Shown piece by piece: positions 10,120-18,368 of a DNA stretch of 32,845 bases. Source of the stretch: Candidatus Bathyarchaeota archaeon RBG_13_60_20 (GTDB taxonomy: Archaea; Thermoproteota; Bathyarchaeia; TCS64); contig MEZG01000082.1 in NCBI GenBank assembly GCA_001775965.1, positions 3,471-36,315 on the forward strand, written 5' to 3'. Each line of letters starts with the position of its first letter. The first letter of the stretch is position 1. Under the pieces are notes generated by a model. It had not been told where the DNA came from and made no database searches. It saw only the letters and a list, made by a program, of their open reading frames with translations. A program made the translations under genes and the position numbers.

Positions 10120-10140
10120 CAAGTGGACATTTATAGGACA
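10120..10140 (+). promoter_or_regulatory. Candidate TATA-containing promoter for the srp54 run
   Basis: Sequence gtggacatttataggacacc about 30-40 nt upstream of the likely SRP54 start. Confidence 0.4.
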
Positions 10141-10165
10141 CCTCCATCAGTACAAGACATACCGG

Positions 10166-11500
10166 GTGAACGCAGTGGTCCTCGAGAATCTGGGCAGCAA
10201 CCTCTACAAAGCCATACAGAGGATCATCAAGGCGCCGGTCGTGGACGAGGCCGCAGTCAAGGAGCTCATAAAGGACTTCCAGAGGGCCCTCCTCCAGGCC
10301 GACGTCAACGTCCAGCTGGTCATGGAGCTGAGCCAGAGCATACAGAAGAGGGCCCTGGACGAGAAGCTGCCCCCCGGCATTAGCCGCCGGGAGCACGTCG
10401 TCAAGGTCATCTACGACGAGCTCACCAGGTTCGTAGGCGAGAAGCCCCAGGAGATCAGGATCTCCCCGGGCAAGCAGAACATCATAATGATGGTTGGCAT
10501 CCAAGGCAGCGGCAAGACCACCCACGCGGCCAAGCTGGCCCGCTACTTCCAGAAGCGGGGCTTCAGGGTCGGCCTCATATGCGCCGACACCTTCAGGCCC
10601 GGTGCCTACAGCCAGCTCAAGCAGCTCGCCGAGAGCATAAACGCCCCCTTCTACGGGGAGCCCGAGGCTAAGGACCCCGTCTCCCTCGCCGCGCGGGGCG
10701 TGGCACGCTTCAGGGACGCCGAGGTCGTCCTGCTGGACACCTCCGGCCGCCACAAGGAGGAGGCCAGCCTCATCAGGGAGATGCAGCAGATAGAGGCCGC
10801 GGTCAAGCCCCAGGAGATCATACTGGTCCTAGACGGTACCATAGGGCAGCAGGCCGCCTCGCAGGCCAGGGCCTTCCAGGAGGCGACGGCCGTTGGCAGC
10901 ATCATCGTCTCCAAGCTGGACGGCACGGCCAGGGGCGGGGGGGCCCTCAGCGGCGTCGCCGCCACGGGTGTCCCCATCAAGTTCATTGGAACCGGGGAGA
11001 AGATCGAGGACCTGGAGGCCTTCGTGCCCAGCAGGTTCATAGGCCGCCTCCTGGGCATGGGGGACATCGAGGGCCTCGTCGCCAAGGTTAAGGAGGCGGA
11101 CATGCCCGTCAGCGAGAAGGACGTGGCGGCCATGCTCAGCGGCAAGTTCAGCCTCCAGGACATGTACGACCAGTTCGAGGCCATGCAGAACATGGGGCCC
11201 CTCCAGAAGGTGCTCAGTATGATACCCGGGATAAGCTACAAGCTGCCCACAGACGAGATGGAGAACGCTGATGAGAGGCTAGCTAAATACAAGGTCATCA
11301 TCCAGAGCATGACCCCGGAGGAGAGGGAGACCCCCAAGGTCCTAAACGCAAGCAGGATGAGGCGGGTCGCCAGGGGCAGCGGCGCGGAGGAGCGGGAAGT
11401 AAGAGAGCTTATTAAACAGTATACTACTATGAGGAAAATGCTTAAGCAGATGAGGGGCAGCCGAAGGATGAGGCGCCAGATGCCCTTCAAGCTAGGTTAG
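10166..11500 (+). CDS. srp54: Signal recognition particle SRP54
   Basis: VLENLGSNLYKAIQRI N domain; GIQGSGKTTHAAKLA, DTFRPGAYSQLKQLA, DTSGRH, SKLDGTARGGGALSG, M domain to the C-terminus. ORF track start 9908 adds an implausible leader. Confidence 0.93.
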   Translation: MNAVVLENLGSNLYKAIQRIIKAPVVDEAAVKELIKDFQRALLQADVNVQLVMELSQSIQKRALDEKLPPGISRREHVVKVIYDELTRFVGEKPQEIRISPGKQNIIMMVGIQGSGKTTHAAKLARYFQKRGFRVGLICADTFRPGAYSQLKQLAESINAPFYGEPEAKDPVSLAARGVARFRDAEVVLLDTSGRHKEEASLIREMQQIEAAVKPQEIILVLDGTIGQQAASQARAFQEATAVGSIIVSKLDGTARGGGALSGVAATGVPIKFIGTGEKIEDLEAFVPSRFIGRLLGMGDIEGLVAKVKEADMPVSEKDVAAMLSGKFSLQDMYDQFEAMQNMGPLQKVLSMIPGISYKLPTDEMENADERLAKYKVIIQSMTPEERETPKVLNASRMRRVARGSGAEEREVRELIKQYTTMRKMLKQMRGSRRMRRQMPFKLG

Positions 11501-11512
11501 GAGACGGAGTCA

Positions 11513-11812
11513 ATGGGAAAAAGCAGTAGCGGTATACGAAGAAAGAGCAGGGCAGCCCTGAGCAAACGGGTCCGAGAGAAGGGGAGGCTCCCCCTGAGCA
11601 GGCTGCTCACGAAGTACGAGGCAGGCGAGAAGGTAGTCATAACCATAGACCCGGCGGTCCAGAAGGGCATGCCCCATAAGCGGTTCCAGGGGCAGATCGC
11701 CAACGTTGTGGGCCAGAGGGGGCGGGCCTACGTCCTGGAGATACCCCAGAGGAAGACCGTTAAGACCATCATAGCCACTCCCGAGCACATTAGAAAGCAC
11801 GCGGGGGGCTGA
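11513..11812 (+). CDS. rpl21e: 50S ribosomal protein L21e
   Basis: MGKSSSGIRRKSRAALSKRVREKGRLPLSRLL...VITIDPAVQKGMPHKRFQGQ. Confidence 0.93.
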   Translation: MGKSSSGIRRKSRAALSKRVREKGRLPLSRLLTKYEAGEKVVITIDPAVQKGMPHKRFQGQIANVVGQRGRAYVLEIPQRKTVKTIIATPEHIRKHAGG

Positions 11813-11815
11813 GGC

Positions 11816-12142
11816 GTGTCCGTCACCAACAAGAGGGAGATCACGGTCGCCGAGGCCAGGAAGCTCCTCATGGACAAGGCCGAGGAGCTGGACCCCCTCC
11901 AGCGGCGGGTGCTCGAGTACACCATCAGGTTCAGCAAGCTGGACAGCGACGCCGCGGCGGCGCTCACCGACGAGTTGGTCGAGAAGGCCAAGATCGACAG
12001 GGCCCTGGCCGTGCAGATAGCCAACTGCATGCCCGAGACCGTCCCGGAGATACGCACCTTCCTGGGGAGACAGCGCATCGTGGCCGAGGACACCCTGACG
12101 GGGATTTTAGGGATAATTGAAAAATACCGGGTCGCGGAATAG
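11816..12142 (+). CDS. rpo4: RNA polymerase subunit Rpo4 (RpoF)
   Basis: Small protein directly after L21e; REITVAEARKLLMDKAEELDPLQRRVLEYTIRFSKL...NCMPETVPEIRTFLGRQ. Confidence 0.88.
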   Translation: MSVTNKREITVAEARKLLMDKAEELDPLQRRVLEYTIRFSKLDSDAAAALTDELVEKAKIDRALAVQIANCMPETVPEIRTFLGRQRIVAEDTLTGILGIIEKYRVAE

Positions 12143-12172
12143 ATACCCGGACAAGCCCTGGAGCTGCGAGAG

Positions 12173-12739
12173 TTGTACAAGGAGCCTAAGAAGTACGAGG
12201 AGTACGCATACGTTTTGGACTACCTGCCTCACGGTAGGCCGGGGGCGCCCAGGACGGCCCACACGGCGGCGGGGGTCATCCAGCTCCTCGGCGAGGTGTA
12301 CTTCACGCTGCTGGAGGCCACGCCTAACAGGGACGCCGAGTACAACATTAGGGACAGGATATACGTAGGGAAGGGCGACAGGGCCCTCGTCAGCCACGTG
12401 CTGGGCAGGATCAACTACGAGGACCTCACCTCGGCCGCCAAGGCCGAGCTGCCCGCCGTCACGGAGGCCGTCGTGCAGGCCAACGAGGGGCGGTTCCTGG
12501 AGTTCATAAACACGAGCCCGCCCCTGACGCCACGCATGCATTCCCTGGAGCTCATACCGGGCATCGGCAAGCGCCTCATGTTCCAGATACTGGAGCTGCG
12601 GGAGAGGGCGCCCTTCACCGGCTTCGAGGACCTCAAGGAGCGGGTGAACCTCACGGACCCGGTGAAGCTCATCGCGCGCCGCGTTCAGGAGGAGCTGAGC
12701 CAGGAGCAGAAGTACTACCTGTTCGTGCGGCCAGCGTGA
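12173..12739 (+). CDS. DUF655 family protein
   Basis: EEYAYVLDYLPHGRPG, HSLELIPGIGKRLMFQILELRERAPFTGFEDLKERV; expected position after rpo4. Confidence 0.88.
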   Translation: MYKEPKKYEEYAYVLDYLPHGRPGAPRTAHTAAGVIQLLGEVYFTLLEATPNRDAEYNIRDRIYVGKGDRALVSHVLGRINYEDLTSAAKAELPAVTEAVVQANEGRFLEFINTSPPLTPRMHSLELIPGIGKRLMFQILELRERAPFTGFEDLKERVNLTDPVKLIARRVQEELSQEQKYYLFVRPA

Positions 12740-12777
12740 CCCCACACATATATATTGATCTGAACGTAATTTAAACG

Positions 12778-12948
12778 ATGGATCAAGCCGTAATCTACGT
12801 GACCCTGGTCGTCCTCGCGGCCGCCACCGCAGCCATACTGGCGCTTCTTGTCAGGTTGCTGAGGGCGGATCGCGGGGCCTCGGTGAAGGTGGAGGTGCTG
12901 GGCGGGAAGGAGGAGGACTGGGGCGAGGAGGCCGCCCCCATGCAGTAA
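12778..12948 (+). CDS. Small single-TM protein with acidic tail (56 aa; below ORF-track cutoff)
   Basis: MDQAVIYVTLVVLAAATAAILALLVRLLRADRGASVKVEVLGGKEEDWGEEAAPMQ*; TATA-like acatatatattg ~25-35 nt upstream. Confidence 0.6.
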   Translation: MDQAVIYVTLVVLAAATAAILALLVRLLRADRGASVKVEVLGGKEEDWGEEAAPMQ

Positions 12949-12976
12949 CTTTTTATTAATCGTCTGGGCTAGTCTG

Positions 12977-13483
12977 GTGGGACAAGCGTTGAACGCCAGC
13001 AACTTCAAGTTCAAGAAGAACATGCCCTACACCAAGCGCAAGTACATGGGCGGCGTCCCGGGGTCAAAGATCGTCAAGTTCACCATGGGTAACACGGGCC
13101 GCGGGTACGCCTACAGGGTGGAGCTCATCAACCTCAAGGACGTCCAGATCAGGCACAACGCCCTGGAGTCAGCCAGAGTCGCGGCCAACAGGGTCTTCGA
13201 GAAGTACGTGGGCAGGGATAACTTCATGCTCAAGGTGGTGCCCTTCCCCCACCACATCATCCGCGAGCACAAGAGGGTGAACGTGGCCCAGGCCGACAGG
13301 TTCCAGGAGGGCATGAAGAATGCCTACGGGAAGCCCACGGCCGTCGCCGCGAGGATCAGGCAGAACCAGCCCATATTCGTCGCCGAGGTGGACAAGGAGT
13401 ACCTGGAGTACGCCAAGGAGGCCCTCAAGCGGGCCGGCGACAAGTTCCCGGTTCCCACCAGGGTCGTGACCTCTGAGCTATAG
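12977..13483 (+). CDS. rpl10e: 50S ribosomal protein L10e / L16 family
   Basis: YTKRKYMGGVPGSKIVKFTMGN, LKVVPFPHHIIREHK, AQADRFQEGMKNAYGKPTAVAARI. Confidence 0.92.
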   Translation: MGQALNASNFKFKKNMPYTKRKYMGGVPGSKIVKFTMGNTGRGYAYRVELINLKDVQIRHNALESARVAANRVFEKYVGRDNFMLKVVPFPHHIIREHKRVNVAQADRFQEGMKNAYGKPTAVAARIRQNQPIFVAEVDKEYLEYAKEALKRAGDKFPVPTRVVTSEL

Positions 13484-13509
13484 CCTCATCTAGAGGCAAG
13501 CCACCCGTA

Positions 13510-14523
13510 TTGTTGAGCGCATTGTACAACATGGAGCTCCAGAGGGTCAAGGAAGAAATAGCGAGTAGGGGCTCTAGGCGCGTCCTTCTTCAGCTGCCGG
13601 ACGGGTTGAGACCCCACGCGTACCGGCTGGCCGCCGAGATTCGACGCGACACGGGGGCCCAGGTCATCCTGTCGGGGGACTCGTGCTACGGCGCCTGCGA
13701 CGTGGCGTCCAGGCAGGCCGAGGAGGTGGGCGCGGACCTCCTCGTACACTACGGCCACAGCCGCATGGTGGAGGACGGCGAGGTCCCCGTGCTCTACGTC
13801 GCGGCTGAGGTCGAGGTGGACGCCGGGAGAATAGTGGGGGGGTGCCTGCCCCACCTGGGCGGCTGGAGGAGGCTCGGCCTAGCCTCGACCGTGCAGCACG
13901 TTCACTCGCTGCCGGCCGTGGCGTCGGAGCTGGTCTGCCGCGGCTTCGAGGCCCAAGTGGGCGAGGGCGACGAGGCGGCGCCCCACCCTGGCCAGGTCCT
14001 GGGGTGCCACTACGGCTCCGCCCGGAGGGTGGCCGGCGGCGTGGACGCGTTCCTCTTCATCGGCGGCGGCCGGTTCCACCCCCTCGGCCTGGCGCTGTCC
14101 ACGGGGAAGCCCGTGGTGGCCGCGGACCCCTACGACGGGTCGGTCGCTGTGCTGCGGCCGGAGGAGCTCATGGGCCTGGCCCGGAGGAGGTACGCCGGCG
14201 TAGTCGCCCTGAGGGGCGCGGAGAGGGTCGGCATAATCGTTTCGTCGAAGCCGGGGCAGATGGCCCTGGCCGCGGCCGATGAGCTGGAGCGCAGGTTCAG
14301 GGAGAGGGGCGCCGAGGCGGCCATCATCTACCTGGACGAGGCGAGGGCCGAGCACCTTAACAACTTCTCGGAGCCCCAGGCCTTCGTCGCGGCGGCGTGC
14401 CCCAGGATAGCCCTGGACGGCGTCGCCGGGGTCGACAGGCCCGTTCTCACCGTGGGGGAGGCGCACGTTGCGTTGGGGGATCTGCCCTGGGAGGAGGCGT
14501 GGGGCGCGGGCATCCTGGGGTGA
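13510..14523 (+). CDS. dph2: Diphthamide biosynthesis protein Dph2
   Basis: VLLQLPDGLRPHAYRLAAEI, LSGDSCYGACDVA, LLVHYGHSRM, FIGGGRFHPLGLAL, AACPRIALDG. Confidence 0.93.
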   Translation: MLSALYNMELQRVKEEIASRGSRRVLLQLPDGLRPHAYRLAAEIRRDTGAQVILSGDSCYGACDVASRQAEEVGADLLVHYGHSRMVEDGEVPVLYVAAEVEVDAGRIVGGCLPHLGGWRRLGLASTVQHVHSLPAVASELVCRGFEAQVGEGDEAAPHPGQVLGCHYGSARRVAGGVDAFLFIGGGRFHPLGLALSTGKPVVAADPYDGSVAVLRPEELMGLARRRYAGVVALRGAERVGIIVSSKPGQMALAAADELERRFRERGAEAAIIYLDEARAEHLNNFSEPQAFVAAACPRIALDGVAGVDRPVLTVGEAHVALGDLPWEEAWGAGILG

Positions 14524-14641
14524 CCGCTGGGTTTTTAAAACACGCCGTGTTAAGAGCCATGCATTCACATTCACGCTCAATATGCTTCGCCCGGGGACCG
14601 AAACCGGGTGAGAAACAACGGGGTACTGAAGGAAGACTGCA

Positions 14642-15214
14642 TTGGCGAAGAAGCCTGAGGGTATGGAGGTCTTCCCCGGGGACAGGCTGGCCGTCGCTGA
14701 GGAGTTTAACGACGGGGCGGGGGCTTACCAGCTGGACGGGGAGGTTAGGTCATCTGAGATAGGGGTTACTGCCATCGACTCGCGGACCAGGTCCGTTGAG
14801 GTGAGGAAGCTGACCCCCGAGATACTGGTGCCTAAGGAGGGCATGGAGGCCGTGGCCGAGGTGGGCTCCGTGGCGAGGAGGGACGCGCGGGTCGACATAT
14901 TCATGCTTGACGGTAAGCACGTTCACCCCACGTACAGCGGCGTCGTCCACATAAGCGACATAAGCAGCGAGTACGTGAAGAACATTGACATGGCGCTGCG
15001 CAGCGGGGATGTCGTGAAGGGCAGGATAGTAAACGTCAAGAACAGGCTCAACCAGATGAGCCTGGCCGCGCCCGAGCACGGCGTCGTGTACGCGTACTGC
15101 GGCAGGTGCGGGACCCTCCTAGAGAGGAGGGAGGGGAACCTGACGTGCCCGAGCTGCGGCAGGGTGGAGCGGAGGAAGACGGCCAGGAGCTACGGCAGGG
15201 AGGAGATGGCGTGA
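14642..15214 (+). CDS. csl4: Exosome subunit Csl4
   Basis: VFPGDRLAVAEEF, S1-like domain HPTYSGVVHISDIS, C-terminal zinc ribbon CGRCGTLLERREGNLTCPSCGRVERRK. Confidence 0.92.
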   Translation: MAKKPEGMEVFPGDRLAVAEEFNDGAGAYQLDGEVRSSEIGVTAIDSRTRSVEVRKLTPEILVPKEGMEAVAEVGSVARRDARVDIFMLDGKHVHPTYSGVVHISDISSEYVKNIDMALRSGDVVKGRIVNVKNRLNQMSLAAPEHGVVYAYCGRCGTLLERREGNLTCPSCGRVERRKTARSYGREEMA

Positions 15215-15501
15215 GGATCAACGTCGTCCGGCAGGAGGGCGAGTACATGGAGATGGAGTTCAGCGGCGAAGGCCACACGCTGCTGAACCTTCTGCAGAGC
15301 AGCCTCCTGGAGGACCCCGAGGTGGAGATGGCCGGGTACAGCAAGCCGCACCCACTGATGGACAGGAGCAAGCTGTTCATAAAGCTCAGGAAGGGAGACA
15401 AGCACCTCGATGCGCTGAGGAGGGCGATCGGGGCCGCCGGCGGCAAGCTGGACGAGTTCCTGGAGGGGTTCGAGGCGAGCCTCCGGGAGTACGGGAAGTG
15501 A
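15211..15501 (+). CDS. rpo11: RNA polymerase subunit Rpo11 (RpoL)
   Basis: GTG start overlapping csl4 stop; EFSGEGHTLLNLLQSSLLEDPEVEMAGYSKPHPLMDRSKLFIKL. ORF track start 15106 lies inside csl4. Confidence 0.9.
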   Translation: MRINVVRQEGEYMEMEFSGEGHTLLNLLQSSLLEDPEVEMAGYSKPHPLMDRSKLFIKLRKGDKHLDALRRAIGAAGGKLDEFLEGFEASLREYGK

Positions 15502-15529
15502 GGCTTCTCTCCGGGGGGCCCAGGGGCCT

Positions 15530-16015
15530 GTGAGGATCGGGCAGGTCAAGGCCAACATAAGGGTTCTGGGGTTAGCGATGGCTCCGCTGGGCGGCGGCTT
15601 CGCCGCCGTAGGGGCCGTGTACAGGGGCCGCGTTGGCCTTGAGGGAGTCATCTGCGCCTGGTCGCCAGGGGGGGACGTCACGGATGGCTTCTTGGGGGCC
15701 CTGGCGGGCTCGCGTCACCGCGGCCAGGTGAGGGTCATACTGGTGGACGAGGCTTCGCTGCCCGAGGGCTGCACCGTCGACCCCCTCAGGCTGGCGGCGG
15801 GCTCGGGCAAGCCAGTGCTGGCCCTGGGGGCCGGGGGTACCCTGGACGCGGTGACCGCGTTCGCGTGGGGGGACCGCAGGGTGGTCTGCGCGGGGCTGGG
15901 CGAGACCGACGCAGCGAGGCTGCTGGACGCGGTGTCCGCGGGGGGGCACCCGGAGGCCCTGCGGGTGGCCGGCCTGGTGGCCGGGGCCCTGGGCGCCGGC
16001 TTGCACAAGGTTTAA
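15530..16015 (+). CDS. DUF99 family protein
   Basis: YRGRVGLEGVICAWSPGGDVTDGFLGALAGSRHRGQVRVILVDEASL. Confidence 0.8.
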   Translation: MRIGQVKANIRVLGLAMAPLGGGFAAVGAVYRGRVGLEGVICAWSPGGDVTDGFLGALAGSRHRGQVRVILVDEASLPEGCTVDPLRLAAGSGKPVLALGAGGTLDAVTAFAWGDRRVVCAGLGETDAARLLDAVSAGGHPEALRVAGLVAGALGAGLHKV

Positions 16016-16034
16016 AAACAGTTCCTGCTGGATA

Positions 16035-16379
16035 GTGTGCGAACGGAGGGAGCGAGAGCTGAAGTTCTGTCCGGAGTGTGGGGCTTTCTGCGAGGCGGAT
16101 AACGGTAAGAGGTGCTACGTGTGCCCCAGGTGCGGTTGGGAGGAGCCTCTGGAGGAGACCCGGACGGTGAGCCGCGGCAGCCGCGGGGACGAGAAGATCA
16201 TCGTGGTTGGCCAGAAGGAGCGTAAGCTGAGCACGATGCCGAAGACGAGGGCGAAGTGCGAGAAGTGCGGCAACGACGAGGCATACTGGTGGATGGTGCA
16301 GACGCGCGGGGTGGATGAGAGCTCCACGCAGTTCTTCAGGTGCACCAAGTGCGGGCACACGTGGCGCGACTACAGTTGA
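16035..16379 (+). CDS. tfs: Transcription factor S (TFIIS/RPC11-like)
   Basis: Two zinc ribbons: KFCPECGAFCEADNGKRCYVCPRCG and CEKCGNDEAYWWMVQTRGVDESSTQFFRCTKCGHTWRDY. Confidence 0.93.
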   Translation: MCERRERELKFCPECGAFCEADNGKRCYVCPRCGWEEPLEETRTVSRGSRGDEKIIVVGQKERKLSTMPKTRAKCEKCGNDEAYWWMVQTRGVDESSTQFFRCTKCGHTWRDYS

Positions 16380-16429
16380 CCACGGGGTTTTTATGGTGTT
16401 GCGTCGATTAGTGTGCAGCATATCTGAGG

Positions 16430-17191
16430 TTGTTTGCTTTGTTCGAGGTTGAGGTTTCCAGGATCGACCCCTTCAGGAGCCTTGTGAAGGCGCTGAGCGT
16501 CATCGTTGAGGAGGGGACGTTCGTGCTTAACGAGGCTCAGGTAAGGCTGCTGGCCATGGACCCGAGCCACGTGGCCATGGTGGACTTCGAGCTCCCAGGG
16601 GGCTTCTTCGACGGGTACAGGTGCGAGGGCGAGCCGAGGCTCAGCATCAACATCAAGGAGTTCCTCAAGTTCCTGGACAGGGTGGACAAGGACGAGCAGG
16701 TCAGGATCGTGCTGAACGAGGAGAAGGCCCGGCTGGTCATCCACTGCAAGCGGGGCGGGCACAGCAGGCGGTTCGAGATGCCTGTGCTGGAGCCGCTGGA
16801 CGAGGAGGTGCCTCAGCCGAAGATCTTCTTCAAGGCGAGGGCGCGGCTTACGACGGGCGCTCTGAGGATGGCGATCCGTGACGCGGACCTGGTGTCCGAA
16901 CACGTGCGGGTCGAGGTGGATAAGGATGTGCTGAAGATAAGCGCCGAGGGGGACATGGGCAGCAGCTTCAGCGAGTGGGAGAGGGACAGCGACGACCTGC
17001 TGGACCTGAAGGTGGACGAGGCGAGCGGCGCGACGTTCACGCTGAGCTACCTGAGCGACATCGCGAATGCGGCTGGGAGTGTGAGCGAGGTGGCTGTGCT
17101 GGAGCTGAGCACGGATATGCCCGTGAAGATGGAGTTCGAGATCCCCCAGGGCAGACTGGTCTACTACCTGGCTCCCTGCATAGGCGTCTAG
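16430..17191 (+). CDS. pcn: DNA polymerase sliding clamp (PCNA)
   Basis: 253 aa; LLAMDPSHVAMVDFELP, LKFLDRVDKDEQVRIVLNEEKARLVI, LSYLSDIANAA, MEFEIPQGRLVYYLAPCIGV*. Confidence 0.95.
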   Translation: MFALFEVEVSRIDPFRSLVKALSVIVEEGTFVLNEAQVRLLAMDPSHVAMVDFELPGGFFDGYRCEGEPRLSINIKEFLKFLDRVDKDEQVRIVLNEEKARLVIHCKRGGHSRRFEMPVLEPLDEEVPQPKIFFKARARLTTGALRMAIRDADLVSEHVRVEVDKDVLKISAEGDMGSSFSEWERDSDDLLDLKVDEASGATFTLSYLSDIANAAGSVSEVAVLELSTDMPVKMEFEIPQGRLVYYLAPCIGV

Positions 17192-17245
17192 CCTCTACTC
17201 AATTTTGGTTATTTCGGCTAGCCTGTTATAGCAGGAAAAAATTTT
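17174..17245. repeat. pcna 3'-end direct repeat, copy A
   Basis: ccctgcataggcgtctagcctctactcaattttggttatttcggctagcctgttatagcaggaaaaaatttt; matches 30101-30173 at about 85% by eye. Confidence 0.85.
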
Positions 17246-17537
17246 GGGGTGTGGCCCTCGTGTTGGTGGATTTAACTGTGATTGGGTCCTATCTATTGCG
17301 TTTAGGTTAGTCAGTTCTCCACTCTGGGCTGTCACGTTTGGTGACCGCGTTTCTGTATGGAATGGACCGCGTTTTTGATAGAATGGCGGCGCATCGGACT
17401 GTTCCGAGGCTCCTTTAGGCGTGGGGAGGCAGTTTCCGGTTCGCATTGCTCACCCCCTCCCCTCTCACCGTTAGGGGCCGAGCTATGTGTTGGGATGATT
17501 AAGAAATGGGGGATTCTGGTTTGTGCGGGCGCTGGGT

Positions 17538-17741
17538 TTACTTGAGGGTTACCTTCACGGACCATCGGAGCTTCTTGGACAGCTCGTCTGGGCTGATGTC
17601 TATCTTGTTCTTCTTGACGTAGTCTGCGACCAGCTTGTCAACCTTGCCTTTGACGGTGGCGGCCCCCAGCTCGGCTACTAGGGCCTGACCGACGGTCTCG
17701 CAGAGCTCGTTGCCCTGCTTGTCTGTTAGGGTTTTAGCCAT
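17538..17741 (-). CDS. Small basic protein of unknown function, tandem copy 1
   Basis: 67 aa; TDKQGNELCETVGQALVAELGAATVKGKVDKLVADYVKKNKIDISPDELSKKLRWSVKVTLK, clearly paralogous to 18083-18295. Confidence 0.7.
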   Translation of the reverse strand: MAKTLTDKQGNELCETVGQALVAELGAATVKGKVDKLVADYVKKNKIDISPDELSKKLRWSVKVTLK

Positions 17742-17966
17742 TGGTTTTCACCTGTGAGATCGTCGGGTAGCTTTGTTTATTAAAGTTAAATCGGGCCCTT
17801 TACCGACTGGATGTTAGGATTTGAAACATGTGGGCTCAGCACAGCTCTCTGAGGAGTTCTGTGAGGGCGGTGGTGGCGCCTTCCCTGATCTCCCTCCGCG
17901 CCTCCTCTTCTTGGTTCTGGAGTGACGGTTGTGTGAGGGTCCTCGGAGGTTTATGGAGTTAGGCGG

Positions 17967-18068
17967 TCAGTTAGGCTTGTCCGCTGTCTGCACCCCTGCT
18001 CTTCCTGCTGCCTCGGCTACGCTTCGCTTGATGAGCAGTAGGAGGCTGCTGGCGTCGAAGATGGGCAT
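17967..18068 (-). pseudogene. Internally deleted vapC remnant
   Basis: Minus strand reads MPIFDASSLLLLIK-RSVAEAAGRAGVQTADKPN*: VapC N-terminus fused to VapC C-terminus (compare ...LAEAARRAGIQTADMASLTA at 18369-18788). Confidence 0.8.
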
Positions 18069-18082
18069 TCAGCGGCAGCTGT

Positions 18083-18295
18083 TTAGGATAGAGTTACCTT
18101 GACGGACCATCTGAGGCTCCTGGAGAGCTCCTGGGGATCTGCGTCCAGCTTGTTGGCTTTGACGTATTCTGCGACGAGTTTGTCTGCTTTGCCCTTGACG
18201 TTGGTTGTTGCGAGTTCTGCGACGAGCATCTGGCCGACGGTCTTGCAGAGCTGGTTGGCCTGCTTCCTGGTTAGGCTGCTCTTCACGGGCTTCAC
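18083..18295 (-). CDS. Small basic protein of unknown function, tandem copy 2
   Basis: 70 aa; TRKQANQLCKTVGQMLVAELATTNVKGKADKLVAEYVKANKLDADPQELSRSLRWSVKVTLS. Confidence 0.7.
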   Translation of the reverse strand: MKPVKSSLTRKQANQLCKTVGQMLVAELATTNVKGKADKLVAEYVKANKLDADPQELSRSLRWSVKVTLS

Positions 18296-18368
18296 CTGTG
18301 GTGTGGTTAATTGCGGATGGGTATTAAACTAAAAAAAGGGATGGAGGTTCCGTTCTTTAAGCTTATAT

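Noticed and set aside
9908-10165. N-terminal extension of SRP54 in the ORF track
   Set aside because: Contains a TATA-like element and non-homologous sequence; SRP54 normally starts just before V-L-E-N-L-G.
9722-10753. 343-aa minus-strand ORF
   Set aside because: Antisense to srp54 and GNAT; composition artefact of GC-rich DNA.
13879-14580. 233-aa minus-strand ORF
   Set aside because: Antisense to dph2; mirror-frame artefact.
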